Below, in pieces: positions 26,609 through 35,954 of a stretch of 64,000 nt of DNA. The notes beneath the pieces were generated by a model that was not told where the DNA came from, ran no database searches, and saw only the letters and a program-made list of their open reading frames with translations. This stretch comes from Cyclobacterium roseum (GTDB taxonomy: Bacteria; Bacteroidota; Bacteroidia; Cytophagales; Cyclobacteriaceae): assembly GCF_010119225.1 (NCBI RefSeq), contig NZ_WNKF01000001.1, positions 124,001-188,000 of the forward strand, read 5' to 3'. Position 1 is the stretch's first letter. The number at the start of each line of letters is the position of its first letter. The position numbers and the translations under genes were made by a program.

Positions 26609-28012
26609 TTAGGACAGCAATTTACTCTTAAAGACCATCAGCTTTTCCCGGGTCATGTCCTGCATGGAGTGGGGGATGCCGCCCAGCCCTTCTCCGGAGG
26701 CATCCCGTCCGCCAAAGGGCATCCAGTCTACCCGAAATGCCGTATGATCGTTGACCATGACGGCGGTGGCGTTAAGCTTTTGTACAGTGTCCAGGGCCAG
26801 GTCGATGTCTTTGGTAAAGACGGCCGCCTGAAAATGGTATTCCAGGCTGTTGGCCAATTCTATGGCCTTATCCCGATCTGAATAGGAATACACGCAGACT
26901 ACCGGGCCGAAAATCTCCTCTTTGGAAACGCGGACATCGTGGGGCGGATTAAACAACACCGTAGGAGCAAAACAGGTGTCGCTGATTCGCTTGCCGCCAC
27001 AAAGCAATTCGGCGCCACCATCCACGGCCTCTTTCACCCATTCCTCTACGCGGTCCACTTCTCCGGTGCGGATCAGCGGACCTACTTCCGTAGCTTCATC
27101 CAGGGGATCGCCCACTTTCAATTTTTCGGCCGCCTCGGCCAGGTCCTGGGCCAGTTTTCTGGCTATTTTTTCATGGACAAATACTTTTTGTACGGATACG
27201 CAGACCTGTCCGGCATGGTAAAATCCACCCTTTACAAGTAACGGTAACATCTCTTCCATGACGGCATCTTGCGCTACGATCACCGGAGCAGCACCGCCGT
27301 GTTCCAGGGCACATCGGGTGCCGGGAGCTAGTTTGGACTTCAGGTACCATCCGATTTTACCCGAACCAATAAAGGAGAGGAAATTGACCCTTTTGTCTGT
27401 GGCCAGCTTTTCGGTCAATTCATTGGTGCAGAGCACCATCTGAACCCAGCCTTCCGGTACACCAGCCTCCTTTAGGATTTCTACCAGTGCCTGACAGGAT
27501 AGGGGAGTGGTGCTGGCAGGTTTAATGATCACAGGGCAGCCCGCCGCAAAGGCGGTTACGGTCTGGTGCACGATTAGATTTAGCGGGTGGTTAAAAGCGG
27601 AAATCGAGGCCACGACACCGATTGGTTCCCGGATGGTAAAAGCAAGGCGGTTGACCGAGGATTCGGTAATGCCCATCGGCACCTGTTCGCCTTTAAGCTG
27701 TGAAATCTCTTCGGTGGCAATCTTTACCCCATTAATAGCCCGGAGTACTTCCACCTTGGAGTCTTTATAGGGTTTCCCGCCCTCCTGAGCGGCCGTTTTG
27801 GTTAGTTCTTCTACCTTTCCCTCCATAAGTTGACGGGCTTTTTCCAGAATGGCTATTCGCTTATAGGCAGGTATCCAGGCAGACTGGTTTTGAAACAGCG
27901 CATAAGCGGTTTGGAGGGTTTTTTCCACGGCAGCCTCATCCATCATGGGCAACTCTTTGATTAGTTGTTGATCAAAGGGGGAATGTACTTTTAGTTTATG
28001 TGTAGTACTCAT
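26609..28012 (-). CDS. NAD(P)-dependent aldehyde dehydrogenase
   Basis: A 467-residue aldehyde dehydrogenase of the lactaldehyde / phosphonoacetaldehyde / sulfolactaldehyde-like branch. Motifs are ISAFNHPLNLIVHQTVTAFA, VIIKPASTTPLSC, FIGSGKIGWYLK, LEHGGAAPVIV (here EHGG replaces the usual ELGG around the general base), nucleophile region GGFYHAGQVCVSVQKV, and EEIFGPVVCVY. The start overlaps the end of the acetolactate-synthase-like gene by 4 bp, so both proteins are made together. This suggests a short pathway in which an aldehyde is made or consumed next to a thiamine-diphosphate step; the compound is not evident. A terminator follows. Confidence 0.92.
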   Translation of the reverse strand: MSTTHKLKVHSPFDQQLIKELPMMDEAAVEKTLQTAYALFQNQSAWIPAYKRIAILEKARQLMEGKVEELTKTAAQEGGKPYKDSKVEVLRAINGVKIATEEISQLKGEQVPMGITESSVNRLAFTIREPIGVVASISAFNHPLNLIVHQTVTAFAAGCPVIIKPASTTPLSCQALVEILKEAGVPEGWVQMVLCTNELTEKLATDKRVNFLSFIGSGKIGWYLKSKLAPGTRCALEHGGAAPVIVAQDAVMEEMLPLLVKGGFYHAGQVCVSVQKVFVHEKIARKLAQDLAEAAEKLKVGDPLDEATEVGPLIRTGEVDRVEEWVKEAVDGGAELLCGGKRISDTCFAPTVLFNPPHDVRVSKEEIFGPVVCVYSYSDRDKAIELANSLEYHFQAAVFTKDIDLALDTVQKLNATAVMVNDHTAFRVDWMPFGGRDASGEGLGGIPHSMQDMTREKLMVFKSKLLS

Positions 28013-29649
28013 AATTTCGCTGTTTTTTCTTTTAACATTACGTTTAAAATGGGATGGTTCAGGGAGTAATCGACCTGCAAATCGATCACGTGGACTCCCG
28101 GGCTGTTCAGGGTTTTATCCAGAACTTCCTGAAGTTCCTGATCGCTTCCCGGCCGGTAGCCATGGGCACCATAGCTTTGAGCATACTGAATGAAGTCCGG
28201 ATTTTTAAAATCCAGGCCAAAGTCTTTGAAACCCATGTCTTCCTGTTTCCATTTGATCATCCCATAGGATTGATCATTAAGAATAATGACTAGCAGATTG
28301 AGGCCCAGCCGAACGGCGGTCTCCAGTTCCTGGGAGTTCATCATAAAACCTCCGTCTCCACATACGGCCACGACTTTCTTGTCAGGATAAAGCAGGTTGA
28401 CGGTCATGGCTGAAGGTAGTCCAGCACCCATGGAGGCCAGGGCATTGTCTAACAACAGGGTTTTGGGCTGGTAACAAGTATAGTTACGGGCAAACCAAAT
28501 TTTGTACACGCCATTATCCAGGGTGATGACATCCGTATCTCCCAGCTTTTTACGCAGTAGGTTTACCAGGCGCTGGGGCAGGGTAGGAAAGCGCTCGTCT
28601 TCAAAATATTTGCTCAAATGGCCAGCCACTTCTGCTTTTACCTTTTGATAAAAGGAAAAGTCCCAGTTGCTGGTTTTAGTGATTTTCTCTGTGAGTTTTT
28701 CCACCGCCGTGGTGATATCTCCCACCACGTTGAGTTGGGGGAAATAAACGGGGTCCAGTTCGGCAGGGGCAAAGTTCACATGGATCACCTTTTTACCCCC
28801 ATGTTTCATGAAGAATGGGGGTTTTTCGATTACATCGTGCCCCACATTGATAATTAGGTCGGACTCATCCAGGGCGGCATGTAGAAAATCATTGCTGGAC
28901 AATGCAGCGGTTCCCAGGTATTGGGGATGGCGCTCGTCGATGACCCCCTTGCCCATTTGGGTGGTAAAAAAATAAATTCCTGTCTCGTCTACAAAATCTG
29001 CCAAGGCATCGCAGGTTACTTTACGGTTGGCTCCTGCTCCGATCAGCAATAAGGGCATTTTAGCTTGCTTGATCATGGTAACGGCCGCATCTATGGCCGC
29101 ATCATCCGGTTTCGGCATGATGTGCCCGACCACCTCAAATACGGTATCTTCCGTCTCCTCCTGGGCGATATCTTCCGGCAATTCCAGGTGTACGGCACCG
29201 GGTCTTTCTTCGGTAGCCAGACGGAACGCCTCTCGTATATTCGAAGCGATGACACTGCCATTTACAATCTGCTTGGTGTACTTGGTAATGGGACGCATCA
29301 TGTCCACCACGTCTATGATCTGGAAACGGGCCTGCTTGCTTTTTTTGATGGGCTTCTGACCGGTGATCATCATCATGGGCATGGCTCCGAGCTGCGCATA
29401 GGCTGCCGGAGTTACGAGATTAGTCGCTCCGGGACCCAGGGTGGCCAGGCAAACGCCCGGTTTGCCGGTCAATCTTCCGTAAGTAGCGGCCATAAAACCG
29501 GCTCCCTGCTCGTGCCGGGTAAGGATCAGGCGTATGGAAGACTTGCTCAGGGATTCTAGCAGGTCCAGGTTTTCCTCCCCGGGAACGCCAAAAATATACT
29601 CTACCCCTTCTTTTTCCAGGGCTTTGACAAATAAATCGGATGCTTTCAT
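28009..29649 (-). CDS. Acetolactate-synthase-like thiamine-diphosphate enzyme
   Basis: A 546-residue TPP enzyme from ATG 29649 (MKASDLFVKALEKEGVEYIF). It has the three standard domains: N-terminal PYR domain with the catalytic Glu in LILTRHEQGAGFMAATYGR, a central Rossmann-like domain, and a C-terminal PP domain with the cofactor motif GDGGFMMNSQELETAVRLG and ILND. It most resembles catabolic acetolactate synthase (AlsS) or the AHAS large subunit, but no ilvN-type regulatory subunit or acetolactate decarboxylase is near. It is instead coupled (4-bp overlap) to an aldehyde dehydrogenase. An extended frame to 29691 adds 14 residues that are not family-like. Confidence 0.85.
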   Translation of the reverse strand: MKASDLFVKALEKEGVEYIFGVPGEENLDLLESLSKSSIRLILTRHEQGAGFMAATYGRLTGKPGVCLATLGPGATNLVTPAAYAQLGAMPMMMITGQKPIKKSKQARFQIIDVVDMMRPITKYTKQIVNGSVIASNIREAFRLATEERPGAVHLELPEDIAQEETEDTVFEVVGHIMPKPDDAAIDAAVTMIKQAKMPLLLIGAGANRKVTCDALADFVDETGIYFFTTQMGKGVIDERHPQYLGTAALSSNDFLHAALDESDLIINVGHDVIEKPPFFMKHGGKKVIHVNFAPAELDPVYFPQLNVVGDITTAVEKLTEKITKTSNWDFSFYQKVKAEVAGHLSKYFEDERFPTLPQRLVNLLRKKLGDTDVITLDNGVYKIWFARNYTCYQPKTLLLDNALASMGAGLPSAMTVNLLYPDKKVVAVCGDGGFMMNSQELETAVRLGLNLLVIILNDQSYGMIKWKQEDMGFKDFGLDFKNPDFIQYAQSYGAHGYRPGSDQELQEVLDKTLNSPGVHVIDLQVDYSLNHPILNVMLKEKTAKL

Positions 29650-30295
29650 AAATAAAAATTGAAGTAGTAGCGTTTTTTTAATGTAGAGCAAATTTGATAC
29701 TAATCTACCCTTTATGAATTTAAATTACCAATTTTTTAAGTCCTGGGGTCAAAACCCGAGTGAGAAATATTCACTTCGTTAGGATAATTGTAACCTATTG
29801 AAATTTAGCGCACTATATTGGATAAACCGACTTTTTCATTATGGAAAATACACAATTAGTGATTTAAAATTATCCATACTAAAATTTATGTAATTCAAAA
29901 TTAAAAAACTGTTTTGTTCATTTTTAAAGTAAAAAATATTGTTAAATACTATAATTACTAATTTTTATCTATTACCTTTATTTCATCAAACAGGAATAAG
30001 ATTAAAAGAAATTTTTGAGTTTGGATCATCGGATTTTTGGAGATGAGTAGGTAGCTTGAATAATAGGCAAGGAATTGCCTTTTGAGTTGGTTATTGGTTA
30101 GTTGGTTATTTTTTAATGTAGGGTTTGTCCGGGGCTTCATGAACAATGGGGCTCCGGCATTTTTTTTGTAACAAAGCCCATCTTCAAAAAACATAGTGAA
30201 TCGCGTTCTACTAACGGGAAAATAGTCTTTTTAATTACGGTCACTTTGGAGAATTTGCAGAACAATGAGCTGCCCTGCCTTTACCGGAAAACCAA
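29650..30295. other. AT-rich intergenic region, 646 bp
   Basis: Very AT-rich DNA upstream of the TPP-enzyme operon and downstream of the nucleoside hydrolase. It includes a short tandem GTTGGTTATTGGTTAGTTGG stretch near 30085-30110 and a small GGCAAGGAATTGCC hairpin. One minus-strand open frame (29958-30194) has low-complexity composition and no recognisable family, so I do not call it a gene. Confidence 0.5.
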
Positions 30296-31258
30296 TTAAA
30301 AACCATCCCGATAGATGCCTACCATCAAGGCATCAATAATTTTGGCCAGCTCCGTCGGTGGAGTCTTTTCGACCAGGTACTGTTGATGGCCTTCTTCATC
30401 TCGTTTCCATGCATTACTGCCATCCTCCCGAACCAGAGCCTTGCCACTGGGGGATAAGTTCCAGTAGCTGTCGGGAGAGATGAGGTACAGCAAAATCGAC
30501 TGGTCCCAGCTTTGCCTTCCCGCAAAATCATTGTATCGTTCGTAGCCCATGTAAACGGGGCTTGCCTGGGAAAGGGATTTTTTCAAGTAGGTTCCTCCCG
30601 TGATGATTTTATTGCCAATCTCCCAGCCGGAATAAATCACCCTGCCCGGCCATTGATCCACGGCTATTTTGGTAGATTCCGGATCCGGCCTATAAAAATT
30701 TGCTTCTTTGCCTTCGGGAAATTGCCCGCCCATACAGGCCCATAGTTTTACCTTTTTTTCAATCAATTGCAATCCGGAAAGTTCACTGATGGCATCCGGA
30801 GTTGACTTGATTAAATGCCTGAGGTTGGTCAAATGGCCGATGGTTACAATGGTGACGCTACTGTCCGGTTCTGCCGCCAGCAGCTTACGATAAAGTTGGG
30901 TGGCATCTTCGGCATCGTCATAGTTTTGTAGCCGATGTGGAAAAGCCTGGGTAAGGGCCTTGGTGTATTTGGAAGCGTTTTCTAAGGAAATTCCTTTTTC
31001 AACGCCAATCGGAATGGTAGGGCGCTTGAAATAATGATTAAGAACATCGGCGCACTGTGGGGCAAAAAGGTCATTGCTGGTAACAATTATTCCCAAAATG
31101 GCTACCCGTTCGTGATCCGCCAGGGTATGCAACATGGCCAAAGCTCCTACATCGTCGACATCGGAATCCAGATCGGTATCCAGAATGATTTTTTCGGTTT
31201 GAGCCACGGTAATTACCGAAAGAAAGCAAAGGAGGGATAATAAAAACCAGGATTTCAT
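30296..31258 (-). CDS. Exported inosine-uridine preferring nucleoside hydrolase family protein
   Basis: A 320-residue IUNH-superfamily enzyme that hydrolyses the N-glycosidic bond of ribonucleosides using Ca2+. A signal peptide (core LLSLLCFLSVITVAQ) precedes the hallmark IILDTDLDSDVDDVGALAML; the canonical motif is DTDPGxDDA, so spacing is slightly altered but the Asp cluster is kept. VTIVTIGHLTNLRHLIKS and the acidic/His site near the C-terminus are also visible. It begins 14 bp after the choline-transporter-like gene and closes that operon. Linkage to choline oxidation is unexplained; it might release sugar and base from nucleotide-choline compounds, which is speculative. Confidence 0.88.
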   Translation of the reverse strand: MKSWFLLSLLCFLSVITVAQTEKIILDTDLDSDVDDVGALAMLHTLADHERVAILGIIVTSNDLFAPQCADVLNHYFKRPTIPIGVEKGISLENASKYTKALTQAFPHRLQNYDDAEDATQLYRKLLAAEPDSSVTIVTIGHLTNLRHLIKSTPDAISELSGLQLIEKKVKLWACMGGQFPEGKEANFYRPDPESTKIAVDQWPGRVIYSGWEIGNKIITGGTYLKKSLSQASPVYMGYERYNDFAGRQSWDQSILLYLISPDSYWNLSPSGKALVREDGSNAWKRDEEGHQQYLVEKTPPTELAKIIDALMVGIYRDGF

Positions 31259-31272
31259 GATTTAGTTCGATT

Positions 31273-32793
31273 TTATCGTTTTTCTTGCGGGTTGTAGGCT
31301 TTTGGCGTTAATAGGGAAACCACTACTATGGTAAGCAAACTGGCCAGCATGGCAAAGGTACGGAAAGGGAATTGGAGTCCTTCGACCGGATCATTCATGG
31401 GGTAGGGCAGAAAGGGTTCGATTCCGAAAATTGGCTCTCCACCGCCAAATCGCAATACCAAACCAACCAAAATTCCGGCGATGGCTCCGTACTGGTTGCT
31501 TTTTTTGAAATAAAGTGCCAAAACCAACTGTGGAAACAGGATGACATAGACTAGATCTGCACAGAGGTACCAAAGTTCGTATACACTTTGAAGCGTGAGT
31601 GCGAGCCAGGTGGCGATGGAGCCGATGCCCAGAATGGCCCAGCGGATGGTAGCTTTAATCTGTTTGTCGGTGCATCCCGGACGAAGCAGGGGACGGTACA
31701 GGTTCCAGGTAAACATGGAGGCAGCCGAGAGCACCGAGGAATCCACGGAGGACATGACTGCCGCTGCCACGGCACCGAGCCCCAGTGCTGCAATCAGCGG
31801 AGGGGTCATTTCCAAAAGAACGTAAGGCAGTACCATGGTGGCTTCCGGGGCTGTTCCCAACGAAGAATTGCTCCAGTCAAATCCCACACCAGCCAGGCCG
31901 ATAAGTACGGCAGGGATGGCCATTAGCGCACAACAAATCCCCCCATAGATGGAAAGCCGAACGGCTGACCGGTCCGAACTGGAGGACAATACCCGTTGGA
32001 AATAGACTTGCCAGGGAATACCTCCCATAATGAGCAGCAGCGCAAAATCCAACCATACCCAAATACCATTTCCCCAGGCAGGGTCGTTGCCGGTAAAGGC
32101 CTCCAGGGAAGGAAAAATCTGAAACCCATGACTTATGGTTTGATCGTATATTTCCAATGCCTGATCCATTCCGCCGATTTTATCCAGGGCAAATGGAATG
32201 CTGATACCCAGGCCAATGATGATAAAAATCAGTTGCACGACATCCGTGTAGGCCACCGACCATAGTCCACCCAGCATGGTATAGCCTACGGCAATGGCGG
32301 CGGAGACGAGGATGGAGGTTTCCAGATCCAGTCCGAAAATGGTGGCAAAAGTGATTCCCAGGGCCGCCAAAATGGCCGCACTCCAGAAAATTTCCCCGAT
32401 CAGGGCAGGAATAAACAGAATGGCAGCGGTTTTTTTTCCGTATTTGTTTTCAAATACATCGATAAAGGTGGTGAATCCAAAACTCCGGATTTTACGGGCA
32501 AAGAACAAGCCTCCTAGAATCAGGCTTAGGGCATAACCCCAGGGAGCCTGCGCCCATACCAGGCCACGAGCACTGTCAAACACTGCCTCGCTTGTACCAA
32601 TGATGTATCCACCTCCTACCCAGGTAGCGGTCATCGTAAAGATACCTATCCAGGCGGGCATTTTCCGACCTGCCAGCAACATTCCCTGGGAAGTTTGATC
32701 ACCCGATTCCTTTCTGCTGGCATAATAGCCCGTGAGTAAAATGATCAGGTAAAAAAAAACGGTGACGATAATGCCTAGGCTTGTGGTATCGAT
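31273..32793 (-). CDS. Na+/choline symporter, CHT1-like (SSS/SLC5 family); start codon non-canonical or lost
   Basis: Sodium:solute symporter with about 12-13 helices. Its sequence is strikingly close to the animal high-affinity choline transporter CHT1 (SLC5A7): FTMTATWVGGGYI, GLVWAQAPWGYALSLILGG, LLFIPAL-type FIPALIGEIFW, SVAYTDVVQL, GGIPWQVYFQRVLSSSS, VMSSVDSSVLSAASM and LVYVILFPQL. The first ATG (32682) lies after helix 1, yet helix 1 (LGIIVTVFFYLIILLTG) is encoded upstream in the same frame without ATG, GTG or TTG; the frame is closed by the betB stop at 32808-32806. ATC 32793 is given as a nominal start. With betA and betB upstream it should import choline. Confidence 0.85.
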   Translation of the reverse strand: MDTTSLGIIVTVFFYLIILLTGYYASRKESGDQTSQGMLLAGRKMPAWIGIFTMTATWVGGGYIIGTSEAVFDSARGLVWAQAPWGYALSLILGGLFFARKIRSFGFTTFIDVFENKYGKKTAAILFIPALIGEIFWSAAILAALGITFATIFGLDLETSILVSAAIAVGYTMLGGLWSVAYTDVVQLIFIIIGLGISIPFALDKIGGMDQALEIYDQTISHGFQIFPSLEAFTGNDPAWGNGIWVWLDFALLLIMGGIPWQVYFQRVLSSSSDRSAVRLSIYGGICCALMAIPAVLIGLAGVGFDWSNSSLGTAPEATMVLPYVLLEMTPPLIAALGLGAVAAAVMSSVDSSVLSAASMFTWNLYRPLLRPGCTDKQIKATIRWAILGIGSIATWLALTLQSVYELWYLCADLVYVILFPQLVLALYFKKSNQYGAIAGILVGLVLRFGGGEPIFGIEPFLPYPMNDPVEGLQFPFRTFAMLASLLTIVVVSLLTPKAYNPQEKR

Positions 32794-32805
32794 AGTTGTA
32801 AGAGT

Positions 32806-34281
32806 TTATTTCCCGAACCAGTTTAGGGGTTGGGGGTTGAAGTTTTGATAGACATGCTTGATCTCCTGAAATTCTTCCAGGCCGGTTGTGCCCAGTTCTC
32901 TGCCCAGGCCGGACTGCTTGTACCCTCCCCAGGGAGCCTGTGTAAAGTACACGTTAAAATCATTGATCCATATGGTGCCAAAACGAAGTGCTTTGGACAC
33001 CCTGGATATTCGATCGGGATCGTTTGACCAGAATCCTCCTGACAGACCATAAATGGTATCATTGGCCTGCCGTACGGCTTCCTCTTCGCTGTCAAATTTC
33101 TCCACATGCACGACGGGACCGAAAACCTCTTCCTGAACAATGCGCATTTCCGGTGTACAGTCGGTTAGTAGGGTGGGTTCATAAAAGAAACCCTGACTGA
33201 ATTCAGATCCCGATGGCCTTTTGCCCCCGCAGACCAGTTTTGCACCTTCACGGATGGCTGTCTGAACGTGATTTTCTACTTTCTCACGTTGATCTGCGGA
33301 AATAAGTGGACCCATTTGGCTGGTGTCTTCCATTCCATTTCCTAGCCGTATTTTGCGGATTCTGGCTTCCAGTCGTTCCACCACCGCATCGTGGATAGTG
33401 GCATGAACCATTACCCGGGTACCGGCCGAGCAGATTTGCCCGGCATGAAAAAAAACGCCGTTTAGGATAAAATCGATGGCGGTCTCCCAATCCCCGTCTT
33501 CAAACAGGATGTGTGGATTTTTTCCTCCCAGCTCCAGTGCTACTTTTTTTACATTTCCAGCAGCCGCCTGCATGATTTTTTTGCCCGTGACTACCCCTCC
33601 GGTAAAGGAAATCATGTCCACTTCATGGCTTTCTGCCAGTTCGGCACCGACCGTGGCGCCCGCTCCGGTAACGGTATTGATAACACCCCTTGGGAAGCCT
33701 ACTTTTTCGGCCAGGCGGGTCCATTCCAGTGTGCTCAAGGGCGTGAGTTCACTCGGTTTGATCACCAGGGTGCAACCGGCGGCCAGCGCAGGAGCTATTT
33801 TCCAGGCAGCCTGCAGCAGGGGATAGTTCCAGGGACAGATCATGCCCACCACGCCAACCGGTTCTTTTTCCAGTCTGCTGTGGCTATGGGGATTGGGACT
33901 GGCGATGACTTCTCCTGCATGCTTGTCCGCCAGGCCTCCATAATACCGAAAGATGCCCGCAATGTCATCCATGTCCCAGAGGCTTTCGGTATAGGTTTTA
34001 CCGGTGTTGAGCGTTTCCAGTTCGGCCAATTTTTCTTTATTGGCGGCGATCAGATCTCCCAATTCATAAAGCATCTTTCCCCGCTCCGGGGCAGGCATCT
34101 GGCTCCAGCTTTCTTCCTGGAATGCTTTCCGCGCACTCAGTATAGCTGCCCGGGCATCGGAACGATCTCCCTCAGCGACCAGCGCAATGGGTTTTTGATC
34201 AAAAGGATTGATGATGGTTCGTTGGTTGCCTGCTTGTGCCGCTACCCAGGAGCCATCCATAAAAAAGGGTTGTATAGTCAT
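32806..34281 (-). CDS. betB: Betaine-aldehyde dehydrogenase
   Basis: A 491-residue aldehyde dehydrogenase that oxidises betaine aldehyde to the osmoprotectant glycine betaine. Characteristic segments are MICPWNYPLLQAAWKIAPAL, VIKPSELTPLS, ITFTGG-type ISFTGGVVTGKKIM, general base LELGGKNPHILFED, nucleophile VFFHAGQICSAGTRV, EEVFGPVVHVE and PWGGYKQSGLGRELG. The assignment rests on strong resemblance plus position: its ATG overlaps the betA stop codon by one base (TAATG). Its own stop lies in frame with, and just before, the choline-transporter-like gene. Confidence 0.93.
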   Translation of the reverse strand: MTIQPFFMDGSWVAAQAGNQRTIINPFDQKPIALVAEGDRSDARAAILSARKAFQEESWSQMPAPERGKMLYELGDLIAANKEKLAELETLNTGKTYTESLWDMDDIAGIFRYYGGLADKHAGEVIASPNPHSHSRLEKEPVGVVGMICPWNYPLLQAAWKIAPALAAGCTLVIKPSELTPLSTLEWTRLAEKVGFPRGVINTVTGAGATVGAELAESHEVDMISFTGGVVTGKKIMQAAAGNVKKVALELGGKNPHILFEDGDWETAIDFILNGVFFHAGQICSAGTRVMVHATIHDAVVERLEARIRKIRLGNGMEDTSQMGPLISADQREKVENHVQTAIREGAKLVCGGKRPSGSEFSQGFFYEPTLLTDCTPEMRIVQEEVFGPVVHVEKFDSEEEAVRQANDTIYGLSGGFWSNDPDRISRVSKALRFGTIWINDFNVYFTQAPWGGYKQSGLGRELGTTGLEEFQEIKHVYQNFNPQPLNWFGK

Positions 34282-35954
34282 TAATGGGAAACTTGGTTTT
34301 TTTCCACTTCGGTTGAATGGGTGTAGTAGGGGACCTGCTGCGGCGGCTCGGGGCTATTGCCCAACAAAATATCCGCTGCCTTCTCTGCAATCATGATTAC
34401 CGGTGCATAAATATTGCCATTGGTAATGGCAGGCATCACAGAAGCATCCACCACACTCAGGTTTTCAATGCCATGCACCTTCAGGTTGGCATCCACTACC
34501 GACTCATTGTCATATCCCATTTTACAAGTACAGCTTGGATGGTATGCGCTCTCACCTTCTCTTGCAACAAAGTCAAGTATTTCTTCATCCGTTTCTACAG
34601 CATCACCCGGAGAGATTTCTTTTCCCCGCAGTTCGTCGAAAGCCGGTTGATTAACAAGACTCCTTGTACAGCGGATGGCCTCTATCCATTCCTTTCGTTC
34701 TTGTTCGGTAGAAAGGTAATTGAACAAAATGCTGGGATATTCACCGGGATCGGCAGATTTTATCTTCACATGGCCTCTTACATCCGTGTTCATGGGGCCC
34801 ACATGAAGCTGGAACCCATGTCCTTCGTTCGGTGCCGAGCCGTCATATCGTATGGCGATGGGGAGAAAATGGTACTGCAGGTTGGGATAGGCGACTTCAT
34901 CGTTACCGCGAATAAAACCTCCAGCCTCAAAATGGTTGCTGGCACCGATCCCTGTTTTATTAAAAAGCCATTCCAGGCCGATTTTTGGTTGGTTGTAAAA
35001 TTTCAGGGAAGGGTAGAGGCTAACCGGCTTTTTGGCAGCCCACTGAACGTATACCTCCAGGTGATCCTGAAGGTTTTCACCGACTCCTTTAAGATCTGCT
35101 ACTACCGGAATCCCTAGCTTTTTCAGTTCGGCAGCGTTGCCAATGCCGGATAACTGAAGAACCTGAGGGGAATTAATAGCTCCGCCGCTACAAATGATTT
35201 TCTCACCGTAGACCTTATGCGTTTTATTTCCTTTTATGTATTCCACCCCGATGGCTCGGTTTCCGTCAAACAGTATGCGGGAGACGGTGGATTTGAGGGA
35301 AATCGTCAGATTTTCACGGTCCTTCACCGGATGGATGTATGCCCGCGCAGCATTCCAACGCTTTCCCTTATAGATCGTAGCATCAAATTTTCCAAATCCT
35401 TCCTGTTGATAGCCGTTTACATCCTCGGTAAGTGGGTAACCGGCTTGCTGAACGGATTTAAAAAAGGCATCAAACAGTGGGTTATCGCATTTTGGGGTGG
35501 TAAGGTGCAAAGGACCTCCTTCTCCCCGATAGTCATCACCTCCGATTAAGCGGTTTTCCATGCGCTTGAAATAGGGAAGGCAGTGGGCGTATCCCCAATC
35601 CTCCAAGCCATCCGTTGCGCCCCATTTTTCAAAGTCCAATGCATTTCCACGGATATAGATCATCCCATTAATACAACTGGATCCTCCCAGCACTTTTCCC
35701 CGGGGTTGGTAAATGCGTCGGTTATGCATGTAGGGTTCCGGTTCGGAAGTGTAACCCCAGTTATAGAAGTTATTCGAAAGCGGATAGGTAAGGGCTGCCG
35801 GCATGTGGATACGAAAATCCCAGGCATGGTCCATTCGTCCTGCTTCTATGACAAGAACCTTATTTTTTGAGTCTTTACTTAATCTATTGGCCAAGACGCT
35901 TCCAGCAGACCCCCCGCCAATAATAATAAAATCATAGGTGTTTTTCGACATCAT
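34281..35954 (-). CDS. betA: Choline dehydrogenase (GMC oxidoreductase)
   Basis: A 557-residue FAD enzyme oxidising choline to betaine aldehyde. The ADP-binding motif is YDFIIIGGGSAGSVLANRLS; GMC signature 1 is GKVLGGSSCINGMIYIRGN, followed by the BetA-like NPLFDAFFKSVQQAGYP and DVNGYQQEGFGKFD; signature 2 is GGAINSPQVLQLSGIG; the C-terminal catalytic region has ESAYHPSCTCKMG. Segments such as GASNHFEAGGFIR and NLQYHFLPIAI match E. coli BetA closely. No BetI-type repressor is present nearby. A 23-codon frame overlaps its start. Confidence 0.95.
   Translation of the reverse strand: MMSKNTYDFIIIGGGSAGSVLANRLSKDSKNKVLVIEAGRMDHAWDFRIHMPAALTYPLSNNFYNWGYTSEPEPYMHNRRIYQPRGKVLGGSSCINGMIYIRGNALDFEKWGATDGLEDWGYAHCLPYFKRMENRLIGGDDYRGEGGPLHLTTPKCDNPLFDAFFKSVQQAGYPLTEDVNGYQQEGFGKFDATIYKGKRWNAARAYIHPVKDRENLTISLKSTVSRILFDGNRAIGVEYIKGNKTHKVYGEKIICSGGAINSPQVLQLSGIGNAAELKKLGIPVVADLKGVGENLQDHLEVYVQWAAKKPVSLYPSLKFYNQPKIGLEWLFNKTGIGASNHFEAGGFIRGNDEVAYPNLQYHFLPIAIRYDGSAPNEGHGFQLHVGPMNTDVRGHVKIKSADPGEYPSILFNYLSTEQERKEWIEAIRCTRSLVNQPAFDELRGKEISPGDAVETDEEILDFVAREGESAYHPSCTCKMGYDNESVVDANLKVHGIENLSVVDASVMPAITNGNIYAPVIMIAEKAADILLGNSPEPPQQVPYYTHSTEVEKNQVSH

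Noticed and set aside
30085-30110. Tandem-like GTTGGTTATTGGTTAGTTGG considered as a CRISPR or satellite repeat
   Set aside because: Units are 4-10 bp, irregular and without spacers; simple-sequence DNA only.
29958-30194. 78-residue minus-strand open frame in the AT-rich gap
   Set aside because: Low-complexity residues derived from simple tandem GGTTA repeats, no family resemblance and no start signal; regarded as non-coding.
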